DNA of 46,092 bases from Phycisphaerales bacterium (lineage in GTDB: Bacteria; Planctomycetota; Phycisphaerae; Phycisphaerales; SM1A02): NCBI GenBank assembly GCA_014237965.1, contig JABABZ010000004.1, positions 1 through 46,092 of the forward strand, written 5' to 3'. The translations under genes and the position numbers were made by a program. This document shows, piece by piece, positions 36,701-45,349 of this stretch. Positions within the stretch are counted from its first letter, which is position 1, and each line of letters starts with the position of its first letter. The notes below the pieces were generated by a model. The model was not told the origin of the DNA. It saw only the letters and a list, made by a program, of their open reading frames with translations, and made no database searches.

Positions 36701-37882
36701 TCAGCCTCCGAGAACCCGGCCGTTTCGACTCCGAAGTTTCTTCAGTCGGCGGGAGAGGTCCGACCTGGTCTTGCGGTCGAGGCCCGCGGCGACGACCTCG
36801 AGCATCTCGATGAGGCCGTGATAGTCGGCGATCGAGACGAATTCGCGCCCGACCCGGGCCGGGCGTCGTCCGGCCTGGACTTCGTCGATCGCCTGCATGT
36901 TGTGGTAGTTCCCCAGCGGGAGGCAGAGGCAGGTCGACTGGAATCCGAAGGCGGAGAACGCGGTCGCCTCGCACGCGCCGCCGGCCATCAGCTTCCGTTG
37001 CCAGCGGAACGCGGAATGGTCCGCCGCGTGCGCCATCATCAGGTCGGAGATGTCGTTGGTGAGATCGGGACTGAAGACCGTCATGCGATCACCGACTCGG
37101 ACGATCGGCCCGTCGCCGATCGGGCTCTCCGGAAAAGAGCGACTGTTCTCGAGGCAGATCAGTCGCGCGTTCTTCCTGACGAGGCCGTTGGTGGCCGCTC
37201 CGATGGCGCCGACGAATCCGACCTCCTCCGCGACCGTGAACAACAGGCCGACGTGTTCCATCCCGCGACGCTTTCTGATCCGATCGAAGGAGCACAACGC
37301 CGCCGCCGCCGCCGCGAGGTCATCGCATGCGTGGGTCTTCAAGAGTCGGTCACGGCCTTTCCCGGCGATCACGGGGGCGGGGAACGACCAGCGTCCGATG
37401 TCTCCGACCGAGAGCGAAGGATGTCGCTTGGCGAGGCGGATCGTCGCCACCTTGAACAGGCGGGTCTTCGAGATCGGGGCGAGCGACTCGATGCGGCCTT
37501 TCACCACCTGGTCCGCGGCATCGTGGAACTCGAGCCGAGCGGAGTCGAAGTAGGGATCGTGCACGCCACCCCGGAACTCCGCCTCGATCGTGCGATCGTC
37601 GACGATCCTGCTCACCACGAATGCAGGATGATCGAGATGCGCGGTGATGAGCAGGGGCGCGGTTCGAGTGGCCGGCCGCCTCTTCGAGTTGATCAGGAGG
37701 TTTCCATCGTCATCTCGTCGCCAGACAAGACTGCGCGATCGAGCCGCGAGCCATCGGTCGAGGTACGCCTGGACGCGATGTTCCCGCCCGGCAGCGGTTG
37801 GAAACGAGGTGAGTTCGAGCGCGATTCGCTCGTGCCGACGGCGGTCGGCGGCGAGGGTGCGAAATTGGTTCTTGGCGGCCAT
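36701..37882 (-). CDS. M42-type (glutamyl aminopeptidase-like) metallopeptidase
   Basis: A 393-aa di-metal aminopeptidase-like protein. Metal ligands and catalytic acids are recognisable: TAHLDH (His82), HACDDL (184-189, bridging Asp), VAEEVGFVGA (Glu219/220) and a late GGACEATAF. The insertion after the first ligand matches the M42 dodecameric aminopeptidase fold. No export signal, so cytosolic peptide turnover is likely. It is divergent from ribBA with only 74 bp between start codons. Confidence 0.88.
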   Translation of the reverse strand: MAAKNQFRTLAADRRRHERIALELTSFPTAAGREHRVQAYLDRWLAARSRSLVWRRDDDGNLLINSKRRPATRTAPLLITAHLDHPAFVVSRIVDDRTIEAEFRGGVHDPYFDSARLEFHDAADQVVKGRIESLAPISKTRLFKVATIRLAKRHPSLSVGDIGRWSFPAPVIAGKGRDRLLKTHACDDLAAAAAALCSFDRIRKRRGMEHVGLLFTVAEEVGFVGAIGAATNGLVRKNARLICLENSRSFPESPIGDGPIVRVGDRMTVFSPDLTNDISDLMMAHAADHSAFRWQRKLMAGGACEATAFSAFGFQSTCLCLPLGNYHNMQAIDEVQAGRRPARVGREFVSIADYHGLIEMLEVVAAGLDRKTRSDLSRRLKKLRSRNGRVLGG

Positions 37883-37888
37883 TCGAGC

Positions 37889-37894
37889 ATGGTA
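37889..37894 (-). promoter_or_regulatory. TACCAT -10-like hexamer, leaderless start
   Basis: TACCAT on the minus strand ends 6 nt before the peptidase ATG at 37882; no ribosome site is visible. Confidence 0.4.
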
Positions 37895-37943
37895 GGGCCG
37901 GGATGGGATCCGTTCCGAGGAGGTGAGTCGCGGCGGTCCTGGG

Positions 37944-37949
37944 TACCAT
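37944..37949 (+). promoter_or_regulatory. TACCAT -10-like hexamer, leaderless start of ribBA
   Basis: GGTACCAT ends 7 nt before the ribBA ATG at 37957. Together with the element at 37889 it forms a back-to-back pair in the 74-bp divergent spacer. Confidence 0.45.
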
Positions 37950-37956
37950 CTCTCGA

Positions 37957-39156
37957 ATGCCCTTCGATTCCATTCCTGAAATCATCAAAGACCTTCGGGC
38001 CGGCCGAATCATCGTGCTGGTCGACGACGAGAATCGTGAGAACGAGGGTGACTTCGTGATCGCGGCCGAGTTCGCGACGCCCGAAGCCGTCAACTTCCTC
38101 GCCCGCATCGGCGGCGGCTATCTCTGCGTCGCGCTCGACGGAGATTCATGTGAACGGCTCGAACTCGGTCCGCAGGGCGCCATCAACACGAGCCTCCGTC
38201 AGACGCCTTTCACGATCAGCGTCGACGGACATCCGCGGCATGGTGTGACCACGGGGATCAGCGCCGCCGATCGAGCGGCCACGATCAAGTTGCTGGCGGA
38301 TCCGTCGTCCCGTTCGGATGATCTGGTCCGTCCCGGGCACATCAATCCGCTTCGAGCCCGCGAGGGCGGGGTTCTGGTTCGAACCGGTCAGACCGAGGGC
38401 TCGGTCGATCTCTGTCGTCTCGCGGGGCTGCATCCCGCCGCCGCGATCATCGAGGTCGTCAAGTCCGACGGCGAGATGGCTCGGCTTCCGGATCTCGAGA
38501 AGCTCTGCGCCGAACATGAACTGAAGATGTGTTCCGTCGAGCAGATCATCGAGTACCGGTTGGGTGAAGAAGCGCTGATCGAACGCATGGCGCCGATCGA
38601 AGGGCGGGAGATCGAGGTTCCAGAGGGTCGGTTCACGCTCTACGCATGGCGAAGCACGATCGACGCGCTTCCGCACATCGCGCTCTGTGCCGGCGGGGTC
38701 GGAGACCGAAACGCGGATGGAACTCCGGTGGAACAGGTCGATCCGACTCTGGTGCGGGTGCACCGTCGCGATCTTCTCGGCGACATCTTCGGGGTTCAAG
38801 CCCGGGAGTCGGCGCACTCCAGCCACGACGATCTTCGGGCCACGCTGCGGATGATCAGCGAAGAGGGCCGAGGCGCGCTGGTGTACATGCGTCCCGAGTC
38901 GGGGAACTTCGAAATCTCAGGCGCACTGCACGAAGTGAATCGGCGGAGCGAAGACGTCAACGCCCCGGACCTCGCGCGGCCCGACGGTATCGGTTCGAAG
39001 GCGATGCCCATGGATCAGCGCGAACTTGGAATCGGAAGCCAGATCCTCCGCGATCTCGGGCTCTCGAAACTCCGACTCCTCACCAATCATCCCCGGCCCT
39101 GGCCCACCCTGCACGGCTTCGGGCTCGAGATCACGGAGTCGGTCTCGATCCGCTGA
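37957..39156 (+). CDS. ribBA: RibBA-type riboflavin enzyme with degenerate GTP cyclohydrolase II half
   Basis: A 399-aa two-domain protein of riboflavin synthesis. The first half is 3,4-dihydroxy-2-butanone-4-phosphate synthase: DDENRENEGD (23-32), VTTGISAADRA and RPGH are intact. The usual RxGHTEA reads RTGQTEG, so Gln145 stands where the metal-binding His is expected. The second half aligns with GTP cyclohydrolase II at LVRVH, GDIFG and LGIGSQILRDLG. All three zinc cysteines are lost (VRVHRRDLLGD and QARESAHS), and QEGRGIGL is not recognisable. It therefore probably does not open GTP. The DHBP reaction may survive if Gln145 is tolerated. Confidence 0.85.
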   Translation: MPFDSIPEIIKDLRAGRIIVLVDDENRENEGDFVIAAEFATPEAVNFLARIGGGYLCVALDGDSCERLELGPQGAINTSLRQTPFTISVDGHPRHGVTTGISAADRAATIKLLADPSSRSDDLVRPGHINPLRAREGGVLVRTGQTEGSVDLCRLAGLHPAAAIIEVVKSDGEMARLPDLEKLCAEHELKMCSVEQIIEYRLGEEALIERMAPIEGREIEVPEGRFTLYAWRSTIDALPHIALCAGGVGDRNADGTPVEQVDPTLVRVHRRDLLGDIFGVQARESAHSSHDDLRATLRMISEEGRGALVYMRPESGNFEISGALHEVNRRSEDVNAPDLARPDGIGSKAMPMDQRELGIGSQILRDLGLSKLRLLTNHPRPWPTLHGFGLEITESVSIR

Positions 39157-39175
39157 TCGAACGTCGATCGCCGGT

Positions 39176-39592
39176 TCAGCCGACCCACGCCTCCGCTTCG
39201 ATTTCCACCATCGCTTCATCGACGAGCCCCGCGACTTCGACCATGACGTTCGCCGGTCGGATGTCCGCGAAAGTCGGGCCCATGATCGAGGCGACCTCCT
39301 CCCAGCGGGAGATGTCGGTGACGTAGATCCGGACCTTGACGACGTGGTCGAGCGACGCATCGAGTGCGGCCAAGGCGTCGCCGATTCGTTCGACGCACCG
39401 CCGGGTCTGATCGGCGAGGCCGGGTGGATACGTCCCATCGGGATTCGTTCCGACGCAGCCGGAGACCCAGATCATCGGTCCGGCCTGCATGGCGCGGCTG
39501 TATCCCATCCGGGGTTCCCAGGGGGATGACGTTTCGAGGCGGCGTCGCCCGTCGGGTTGTGTGACGAGCGTGGGTTGCGAGGGCGTGGGCAT
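39176..39592 (-). CDS. Rid family (YjgF-like) protein lacking the RidA catalytic arginine
   Basis: A 138-aa Rid-fold protein. WVSGCVG, TRRCVERIGDALAALDASLD and VVKVRIYVTD match the family. In active RidA imine deaminases the last-but-one strand reads PARSxVEVA; here it reads PANVMVEVA, so Asn115 replaces the catalytic Arg. It probably belongs to one of the other Rid subgroups whose substrates are poorly known. It converges on ribBA with a 19-bp gap. The ribosome site AGGGGA supports the ATG at 39592. Confidence 0.88.
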   Translation of the reverse strand: MPTPSQPTLVTQPDGRRRLETSSPWEPRMGYSRAMQAGPMIWVSGCVGTNPDGTYPPGLADQTRRCVERIGDALAALDASLDHVVKVRIYVTDISRWEEVASIMGPTFADIRPANVMVEVAGLVDEAMVEIEAEAWVG

Positions 39593-39823
39593 GCGTGAAG
39601 TCCCCTGATGATCGGTTGGAGAACGGCTCGAAGGGGTCGATGGCCGATGCTTCCTTCAGACCCGCCCACGAATTCGGCCCGCACATCCTCCCCGGCGGGC
39701 CCTCATCGTGCGACAATCGACCCGGATCGGGGGATCTTCCAGGATCGGAGTGGTCCCGGAGTCGGATCGTGCGAATCATCAGAGCGTGGCCGCCCTGATC
39801 GGCGGCGAACAGGGAGTCTCAAC

Positions 39824-40750
39824 GTGGTTCTTCGCCAAGCCGCCAATCTCGTCTTCGTACTGTCCTTGGCAACGGGACCAGCATTCGCCCATCAGGCGGC
39901 GAACCAGGTCGATGACGATGCAGCAGGTTCCGAGTCGCTCCCGCCGTGCTGCACACCGGCAGGTGGTCCTTTGGCGGCCCGAATCGCCGCCGTCGCGAGT
40001 GATCCTGAGGAGGTCGCCCCGCCGAGCGATCCGGCCGTCATGGCCCTGCTGAACGCCATCGATGCGCAGAGTGCTTCGCTTCAGGACTTCTCTTCCCGGG
40101 TCCGGATGGACTCCTACGACGATCTCGCGGACGAGACCGAGAAGCGATTCGGCCGGGTCTATCTCGTGATGCCTCCACCGGCGGAGCCGGACTCCGGCAC
40201 GACTCGACATCGTCGGGCGGCGATCGTCTTCGAACGGTCGATCGAACCGAGCGGTCGAGCTCGCGAACGGTTGGAGCACTTCGTTCTGGTCGATGGAGTT
40301 CTCAGCGACTACGACCACGAGGCGAAACGGCTCGTGCGTCGCCGCGTGGTCGACCCGGGTGCTCGGCGCGATCCGCTTCGTCTGGGTGAGGGCCCGATTC
40401 CGCTTCCGATCGGTCAGCGGAAAGAGGACATTCTCAAGTATTTCGATGTGACCACGGCGCCGCCGGTCCCGCCTCGGGTGCTCAAGGATTCCGAGGGTGT
40501 CGTGGGACTTCATCTGGTGCCGCGACCCGGCACTGAAATGGCGGACGCTCGAAAGATCATCGGGATCGATCTCTGGGTGCGGAAGGGAACGCATCTTCCG
40601 GTCGCGGTGGAACTCCATGAGCGGGACGGTGATCGAACGTCGGTCCGATTCTTCGATCCGTCGATCAACGCGGGCGTGAACGACGAGGGGCGTCGATGGT
40701 TGAATGCGCCTGATGTCGATCCGAAGGTCTGGAGGATCGAATCAAAGTGA
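39824..40750 (+). CDS. exported LolA-like protein
   Basis: A 308-aa protein with a signal peptide (LVFVLSLATGPAFA). The middle (about 70-290) is a single antiparallel-beta domain starting with ALLNAIDAQSASLQDFSSRV and later strands resembling the LolA outer-membrane lipoprotein carrier fold. This family assignment is by pattern only. The start is the GTG at 39824 with GGGAG 7 nt upstream; the frame is open earlier but the residues look non-coding. Its stop overlaps the next start (GTGA), so it is coupled to the TPR peptidase. Confidence 0.65.
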   Translation: MVLRQAANLVFVLSLATGPAFAHQAANQVDDDAAGSESLPPCCTPAGGPLAARIAAVASDPEEVAPPSDPAVMALLNAIDAQSASLQDFSSRVRMDSYDDLADETEKRFGRVYLVMPPPAEPDSGTTRHRRAAIVFERSIEPSGRARERLEHFVLVDGVLSDYDHEAKRLVRRRVVDPGARRDPLRLGEGPIPLPIGQRKEDILKYFDVTTAPPVPPRVLKDSEGVVGLHLVPRPGTEMADARKIIGIDLWVRKGTHLPVAVELHERDGDRTSVRFFDPSINAGVNDEGRRWLNAPDVDPKVWRIESK

Positions 40751-43587
40751 ATTCGTCGAACCGTCCATTCCGAGGTCGGTGGTCGGGCCTTCCGCGGAGG
40801 AGGTCGCGCTTGGGTCGAACCGTCTTCGGGTCGCTTCTCGCGGTGGTGATCTGGACCAGCGGCGCCGAGGATGCCGCGGCTCGTCAGGAAGCCAGCGAAC
40901 TCGTTCCGCGAGCCGTCGCCCCTTCACCCTTGCTGGTCGAGGCGATGAAGGCCGAGTGGCTCACGCCGGAAGAGAGATCGGACATGCGGCTTCGGCACGG
41001 GACCTGGGGACCGGAAGATCTCCAGGCGAAGCCCGCGAGCAAGGCCGGTGCCGCGATGATCATCGCCCGCTGGGATCTGGTCGCGGACGATCCTGCGGCT
41101 CCGATCACCGACCGGGCCGAGGCGATGCGCCGGCTCGGGCGTTCGGTCGAAGGGCTGGAACTGCTCGGCGGCCTTGATCTTGAAGCGCAGACGACCGCCG
41201 TCTCTCTCCAACTTCGGGCCGCGCTGCTGCAGTCGCTCGGCCGTCGCCAGGAAGCGCTCGAAGCCGCTTCGGCCGCGATCGCCGCGGCGAAGTCGGAGTC
41301 GCCTTCCGGTCTGCCGGGCCGTCTTGCAGGCATCGATGCGATGCGGATACGGCTTCAGGCGGGCGGCGGACGCCCCGATGACTTTCAGACCATGCTGGAC
41401 GACCTCGGCGATGTGCGTACGTCGATCGATCGACTGGACGCGGCGCCCCGTCTCCTGGAGGGACGCCTGCTGATCGAACGTGCCAACGCGAGCGAAGGAA
41501 TCCCGGCCCTCCACGAGGCGCTGGCCCTGGACCCTCGTCGGGCGGAGGCGTGGTTCGAACTCGGGCTGCTCGCGATTCGTGGGTTCGACTTCGACTCCGC
41601 GGAGCGTGCCGCGGCCACGCTGGATCGGCTCGCGGTCCTGCTCTCTCCGGAAGACGCCGGCTTCGAGTCGAGCCATCCCCTCGCCACGCTCATCAGGGCG
41701 CGCAGCGCGCTCACACGGAACGACCCTGATCTTGCGGTCGAACTTCTCGACGAACTGCTCGCGGAGCACCCGCGAATGCCGGATGCCATCGCCTTGCGGG
41801 CGGCCACCGCCGCGGTCCGCTACGACCGGTCCGACGGGGCCGACTGGCTGTCACTGCTCGACGAGGTCGAGCCGGGGTCGCCATTCGGCTGGTATGAAGT
41901 CGGCTCGGCGCTCTCCTTCGATCGCCAGTACGAAGAAGCGGCGATGGCACTGGCCGAGGCGATCCGTCGCCGGCCCGCGTGGGCGGCGCCGCATGTCGAG
42001 CTCGGCCTCCTGGAGATGCAGTCCGGTCGAGATGGCGCGGCCAGAGCGGCGCTCGACGTCGCGACGGAGCTCGATCCATACAACACCCGCGCCGCGTTCA
42101 GCGAGTTCCTCCTCGAGGAGATCGAGTCGTTCGAGGTTCTGGAGAGCGAGAACTTCATCCTGAAGTATCGGGCCGGCGAGGACGCGGTGGTCGCGAAGGG
42201 GATGCTCGGTCCGCTCGAGGCGATGCACGCCGACCTCGTCGCTCGATTCAAGCACGATCCCGATCAGAAGACGGTCATCGAGCTGATGCCCGACCACCAG
42301 TTCTTCGCGGTCCGCATCACCGGCATGCCGGCGATCCACACCATCGCGGCGTGCACCGGTCCGCTCATCGCGATCGAGGTTCCGCGAGAAGGTCCGCCGA
42401 CGAAGCATCTCGGCCTGTTCGACTGGTTGAAGGTCCTGCGGCATGAATACGCCCACACCATCACCCTGAGTCAGACTCGGAATCGAATTCCCCACTGGTT
42501 GACGGAAGCCGCGGCGGTGAGCATCGAAGGCGTCCCCCGGAAGTACGAGACCACCCGGCAGCTGGCGGAGCGATGGCGACGAGACGATCTCTTCGATCTT
42601 GACGAGATCAACTGGGCGTTCGTTCGACCGAAGAGGCCGAGCGACCGGAGTTTCGCATACGCGCAAGGCGATTGGATGGTCGAGTTCATGAACGAGCGGT
42701 GGGGGGATGACGCACTCGTGGATCTGATCAGCCTGTACTTCGACGGGGTGCAGGAAAAAGACGCGATTCCCCGGGCGCTGGGCATTTCCAGAGCGGACTT
42801 CCATCGTGACTTCGTCGCGTGGGCCGGCGAGCAGGTCAAGGCCTGGGGTCTGGATCCCGAACCGTCGCTCGACGTGTTGGCCGATCGCGTGCGAATGCGT
42901 GATGCGGTGCAGTCCGAGCGGCTCGAAGACGCTCGCCGACTTCGGCTCGAACGAATCGCGGCGTTGATCGCCGGAGAGATCGGTCGTCCGTTGAGGCCGG
43001 GCGAATCACCGGAGCAGATTCGGACCACGGGCGAGGGCTGGCCGGATCTCGAGCGGCCTCCGGTCGAGATCGACGACGAGGCTCTTCGCGAGCTGATTCT
43101 TGAATTCCCCGATCATCCCGACCTGCTCGAGTTGACCATTCGACGAACGCTCCGTGCCGACGAGGTGGTGAGCGAAGACGTCCGGACGATGCTCGAGCGA
43201 TACGCGGAAGTTCGTCCCGTCGATCCATATCCACATCGCGTGCTGGCTCGCGATCTGCTTGAAGGCGATGACCCGGCTCGTGCGATTCCACATCTTCGGG
43301 AGCTCGACCTTCGAAGCGAGAAGGACAACAGCTTCGCACTCGAGATCGCCAGGCTTTCGCGGCAGACGGGTGAGAAGGAAGAGGCTCAGGCCGCGGCGGA
43401 GAGGGCGGTTCGAATGAACCCCTATCACGCCGCGAATCGGGAACTCGCCGCCGCGTGCGCCGTCGAGATGGGCGACCTTGAATCTGCTCGCCGTCACATC
43501 GAAGCCTTGGTCGTTCTCGAGCCGGATCAACCTCGCCATTCGAAGCGACTCGAGGCGGTGGAACGTCTGATCGCCCGGCAGGGATGA
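40747..43587 (+). CDS. exported TPR protein with HExxH gluzincin peptidase domain
   Basis: A 946-aa protein. A long basic N-terminus leads into a hydrophobic export signal (TVFGSLLAVVIWTSGAEDAAA). TPR-like helical repeats occupy about 90-460. A peptidase-MA-like domain follows with zinc motif HEYAH (566-570) and Glu587 in WLTEAAA as third ligand, a gluzincin arrangement. More TPR-like repeats fill about 780-946. It starts with GTG inside the preceding stop codon, giving tight translational coupling to the LolA-like gene. A periplasmic protease with protein-protein binding arms is the likely picture; substrate unknown. Confidence 0.85.
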   Translation: MNSSNRPFRGRWSGLPRRRSRLGRTVFGSLLAVVIWTSGAEDAAARQEASELVPRAVAPSPLLVEAMKAEWLTPEERSDMRLRHGTWGPEDLQAKPASKAGAAMIIARWDLVADDPAAPITDRAEAMRRLGRSVEGLELLGGLDLEAQTTAVSLQLRAALLQSLGRRQEALEAASAAIAAAKSESPSGLPGRLAGIDAMRIRLQAGGGRPDDFQTMLDDLGDVRTSIDRLDAAPRLLEGRLLIERANASEGIPALHEALALDPRRAEAWFELGLLAIRGFDFDSAERAAATLDRLAVLLSPEDAGFESSHPLATLIRARSALTRNDPDLAVELLDELLAEHPRMPDAIALRAATAAVRYDRSDGADWLSLLDEVEPGSPFGWYEVGSALSFDRQYEEAAMALAEAIRRRPAWAAPHVELGLLEMQSGRDGAARAALDVATELDPYNTRAAFSEFLLEEIESFEVLESENFILKYRAGEDAVVAKGMLGPLEAMHADLVARFKHDPDQKTVIELMPDHQFFAVRITGMPAIHTIAACTGPLIAIEVPREGPPTKHLGLFDWLKVLRHEYAHTITLSQTRNRIPHWLTEAAAVSIEGVPRKYETTRQLAERWRRDDLFDLDEINWAFVRPKRPSDRSFAYAQGDWMVEFMNERWGDDALVDLISLYFDGVQEKDAIPRALGISRADFHRDFVAWAGEQVKAWGLDPEPSLDVLADRVRMRDAVQSERLEDARRLRLERIAALIAGEIGRPLRPGESPEQIRTTGEGWPDLERPPVEIDDEALRELILEFPDHPDLLELTIRRTLRADEVVSEDVRTMLERYAEVRPVDPYPHRVLARDLLEGDDPARAIPHLRELDLRSEKDNSFALEIARLSRQTGEKEEAQAAAERAVRMNPYHAANRELAAACAVEMGDLESARRHIEALVVLEPDQPRHSKRLEAVERLIARQG

Positions 43588-43600
43588 TCGGTCCGGGCTT

Positions 43601-43631
43601 CGGGTGAGGAATCATCCGCCCTTCCGTTTTT
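43601..43631 (+). terminator. possible weak terminator after the TPR peptidase gene
   Basis: CGGGTGA and TCATCCG can form a 7-bp stem with one G-U pair and a GGAA-type loop. A run of five T follows 8 nt after the stem. The stem is short and the T-run is distant. Confidence 0.3.
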
Positions 43632-43879
43632 GAAGAACTCGGAGACCGTCAGGAACGAATCACTCCCGGAGAAGAGTGCGAGCGCGGTCGGCCGCCCTCG
43701 GTCCTGATGGTTCCGGGACGTCGGATGTCCCGAAATCGATTCCTCCGCCGTATTTCGGTCCCGGTCTCAAGATCGCGCGCCGATCGGGCTCCTTCGGGAC
43801 CTACACTCGAATACTCACGTTGGTGGCGCGAGATCTTCGATCCGCGGCACCATTCCCCGGCCTCCTGAGGGAGCTCTTC

Positions 43880-45349
43880 GTGCGGCCAGATCGTCGGATC
43901 ATTCGATCGGTTCCCCGTCTCATCCGCGCTTCGGCGTTCGCCGCGAGCCTGATGATGATCGGCGATTCCATCGCATTCGGCGACGGGCCCTTCCTCTTCG
44001 GCCCTCCGCAGGTCATCACCATGCCGACGCCGCACTCGCCGACCGCGGTCGCGATCGGTGATGTGGATGGCGACGGTGATGTGGACGTGGTGGTCCCGGG
44101 CCGGAACGTCGAGGGCTTCGCGTATCTGATGCTCAACGACGGCGGCGTCCTCGGGACGCCGATCGAGTTGGTCACCGGCGGCCAGACCGACTGGGTGGAG
44201 ATCGTCGATCTCGACGGCGACGGTCACCTGGATCTCTGCTTCGCGGTTCGATCACTTCGGGGCAGGCTTTCGATCCTTCGCGGAAACGGCGACGGCACCT
44301 TCGGAGAGTTCGAGGAGATCGCGCTCGGTCGGGAGCCTCGGGCGGTGGTGGTCGACGATCTCGACGGCGACGGTGACCCGGACATCGCCGCGATGAATCA
44401 CCGGCTTCCGATCATCGACATCCTCCTGAATGATGGTGAAGGCGAATTCGATCCGGCACCGCAGGTCGTGATCAGTCGGTCATCGGTCAGCATTCCGTTT
44501 CCGCAGAGCATCGGGACCGCCGACTTCGACGCCGACGGCGATCGAGATCTGGTGGTCGTCGCAACGGGTGCGAGTCGGGTCTTCATCTGTCGCAATCGGG
44601 GCGATGCCACCTTCGACCCGCCGGAAGGCTGGCGTCCGTCGAGGGTGAATGGTCAGATCGGCGGCATGACCGACCTGGCGGTCGGCGATCTCGATCTGGA
44701 CGGCGACGAAGATCTCGTCGTGCCGCTCATTCTGATCGGCGAGCCGTCGCACGTCGGCATCTTCGGGAATCAGGGCTCGACCGCGTCCATCGAATTCGAT
44801 CGCGAAGCCGCTTTTCCATCGACGGAACTCGGCTACGCCTACGCCGCGGCGACGGGTGATCTCGACGGAGACGAGGATCTCGACGTGATCGTCGGGCATG
44901 CCCTTCCCGGTCCGGTGATGGTGCTCGACAATCGGACCGAGCCGATCTCTGCCGGCGGAGACGGCGTGATCCGTTTCGAACCGCCTCAGCAGATCGCCAA
45001 TGACAGTTTCTTCCGAGGGCTTGCGGTCGCCGATCTTGATGGTGACTGCGATCTCGACGTTCTGGCCGTCGAACTCGTGTCCAACAGCCTCTGGGTTCTT
45101 CCCAACCTCACGCCGCAGGCCAGCGGCTGTGGTGATGGATTCGTCGGACGCGTCGCATCACCGGCCGAGTCGCGGGTTTCATCAGTCCCCTCGGTCTCGC
45201 CGGAGATGGACCCGGCTCGAACGGCGGATCTCGATGGCGATGGCGTGGTGAGCGGTGCCGACATCGCCCTGTTCCTCGCGCGAATGCGGAACGATGGAAC
45301 GCCTCGCGTCGAGCCTGTTCGACGTTCGAAGGAGAGGCGGCGCCGATGA
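43880..45349 (+). CDS. secreted FG-GAP/VCBS-repeat protein with single dockerin-like motif
   Basis: A 489-aa exported protein: signal peptide (about 10-34), then seven or so FG-GAP blades with calcium loops such as DVDGDGDVDVVV and DLDGDGDPDIAA, predicted to form a beta propeller. Near the C-terminus is only one dockerin-like unit (DLDGDGVVSGADIALFLARM), followed by a basic tail ending KERRRR. The GTG at 43880 is chosen because GAGGGAG lies 6 nt upstream and it opens the signal peptide. The stop overlaps the next gene's ATG, so the two are coupled. It resembles the protein at 6854-8518 but lacks the Ig-like domain. Confidence 0.85.
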   Translation: MRPDRRIIRSVPRLIRASAFAASLMMIGDSIAFGDGPFLFGPPQVITMPTPHSPTAVAIGDVDGDGDVDVVVPGRNVEGFAYLMLNDGGVLGTPIELVTGGQTDWVEIVDLDGDGHLDLCFAVRSLRGRLSILRGNGDGTFGEFEEIALGREPRAVVVDDLDGDGDPDIAAMNHRLPIIDILLNDGEGEFDPAPQVVISRSSVSIPFPQSIGTADFDADGDRDLVVVATGASRVFICRNRGDATFDPPEGWRPSRVNGQIGGMTDLAVGDLDLDGDEDLVVPLILIGEPSHVGIFGNQGSTASIEFDREAAFPSTELGYAYAAATGDLDGDEDLDVIVGHALPGPVMVLDNRTEPISAGGDGVIRFEPPQQIANDSFFRGLAVADLDGDCDLDVLAVELVSNSLWVLPNLTPQASGCGDGFVGRVASPAESRVSSVPSVSPEMDPARTADLDGDGVVSGADIALFLARMRNDGTPRVEPVRRSKERRRR

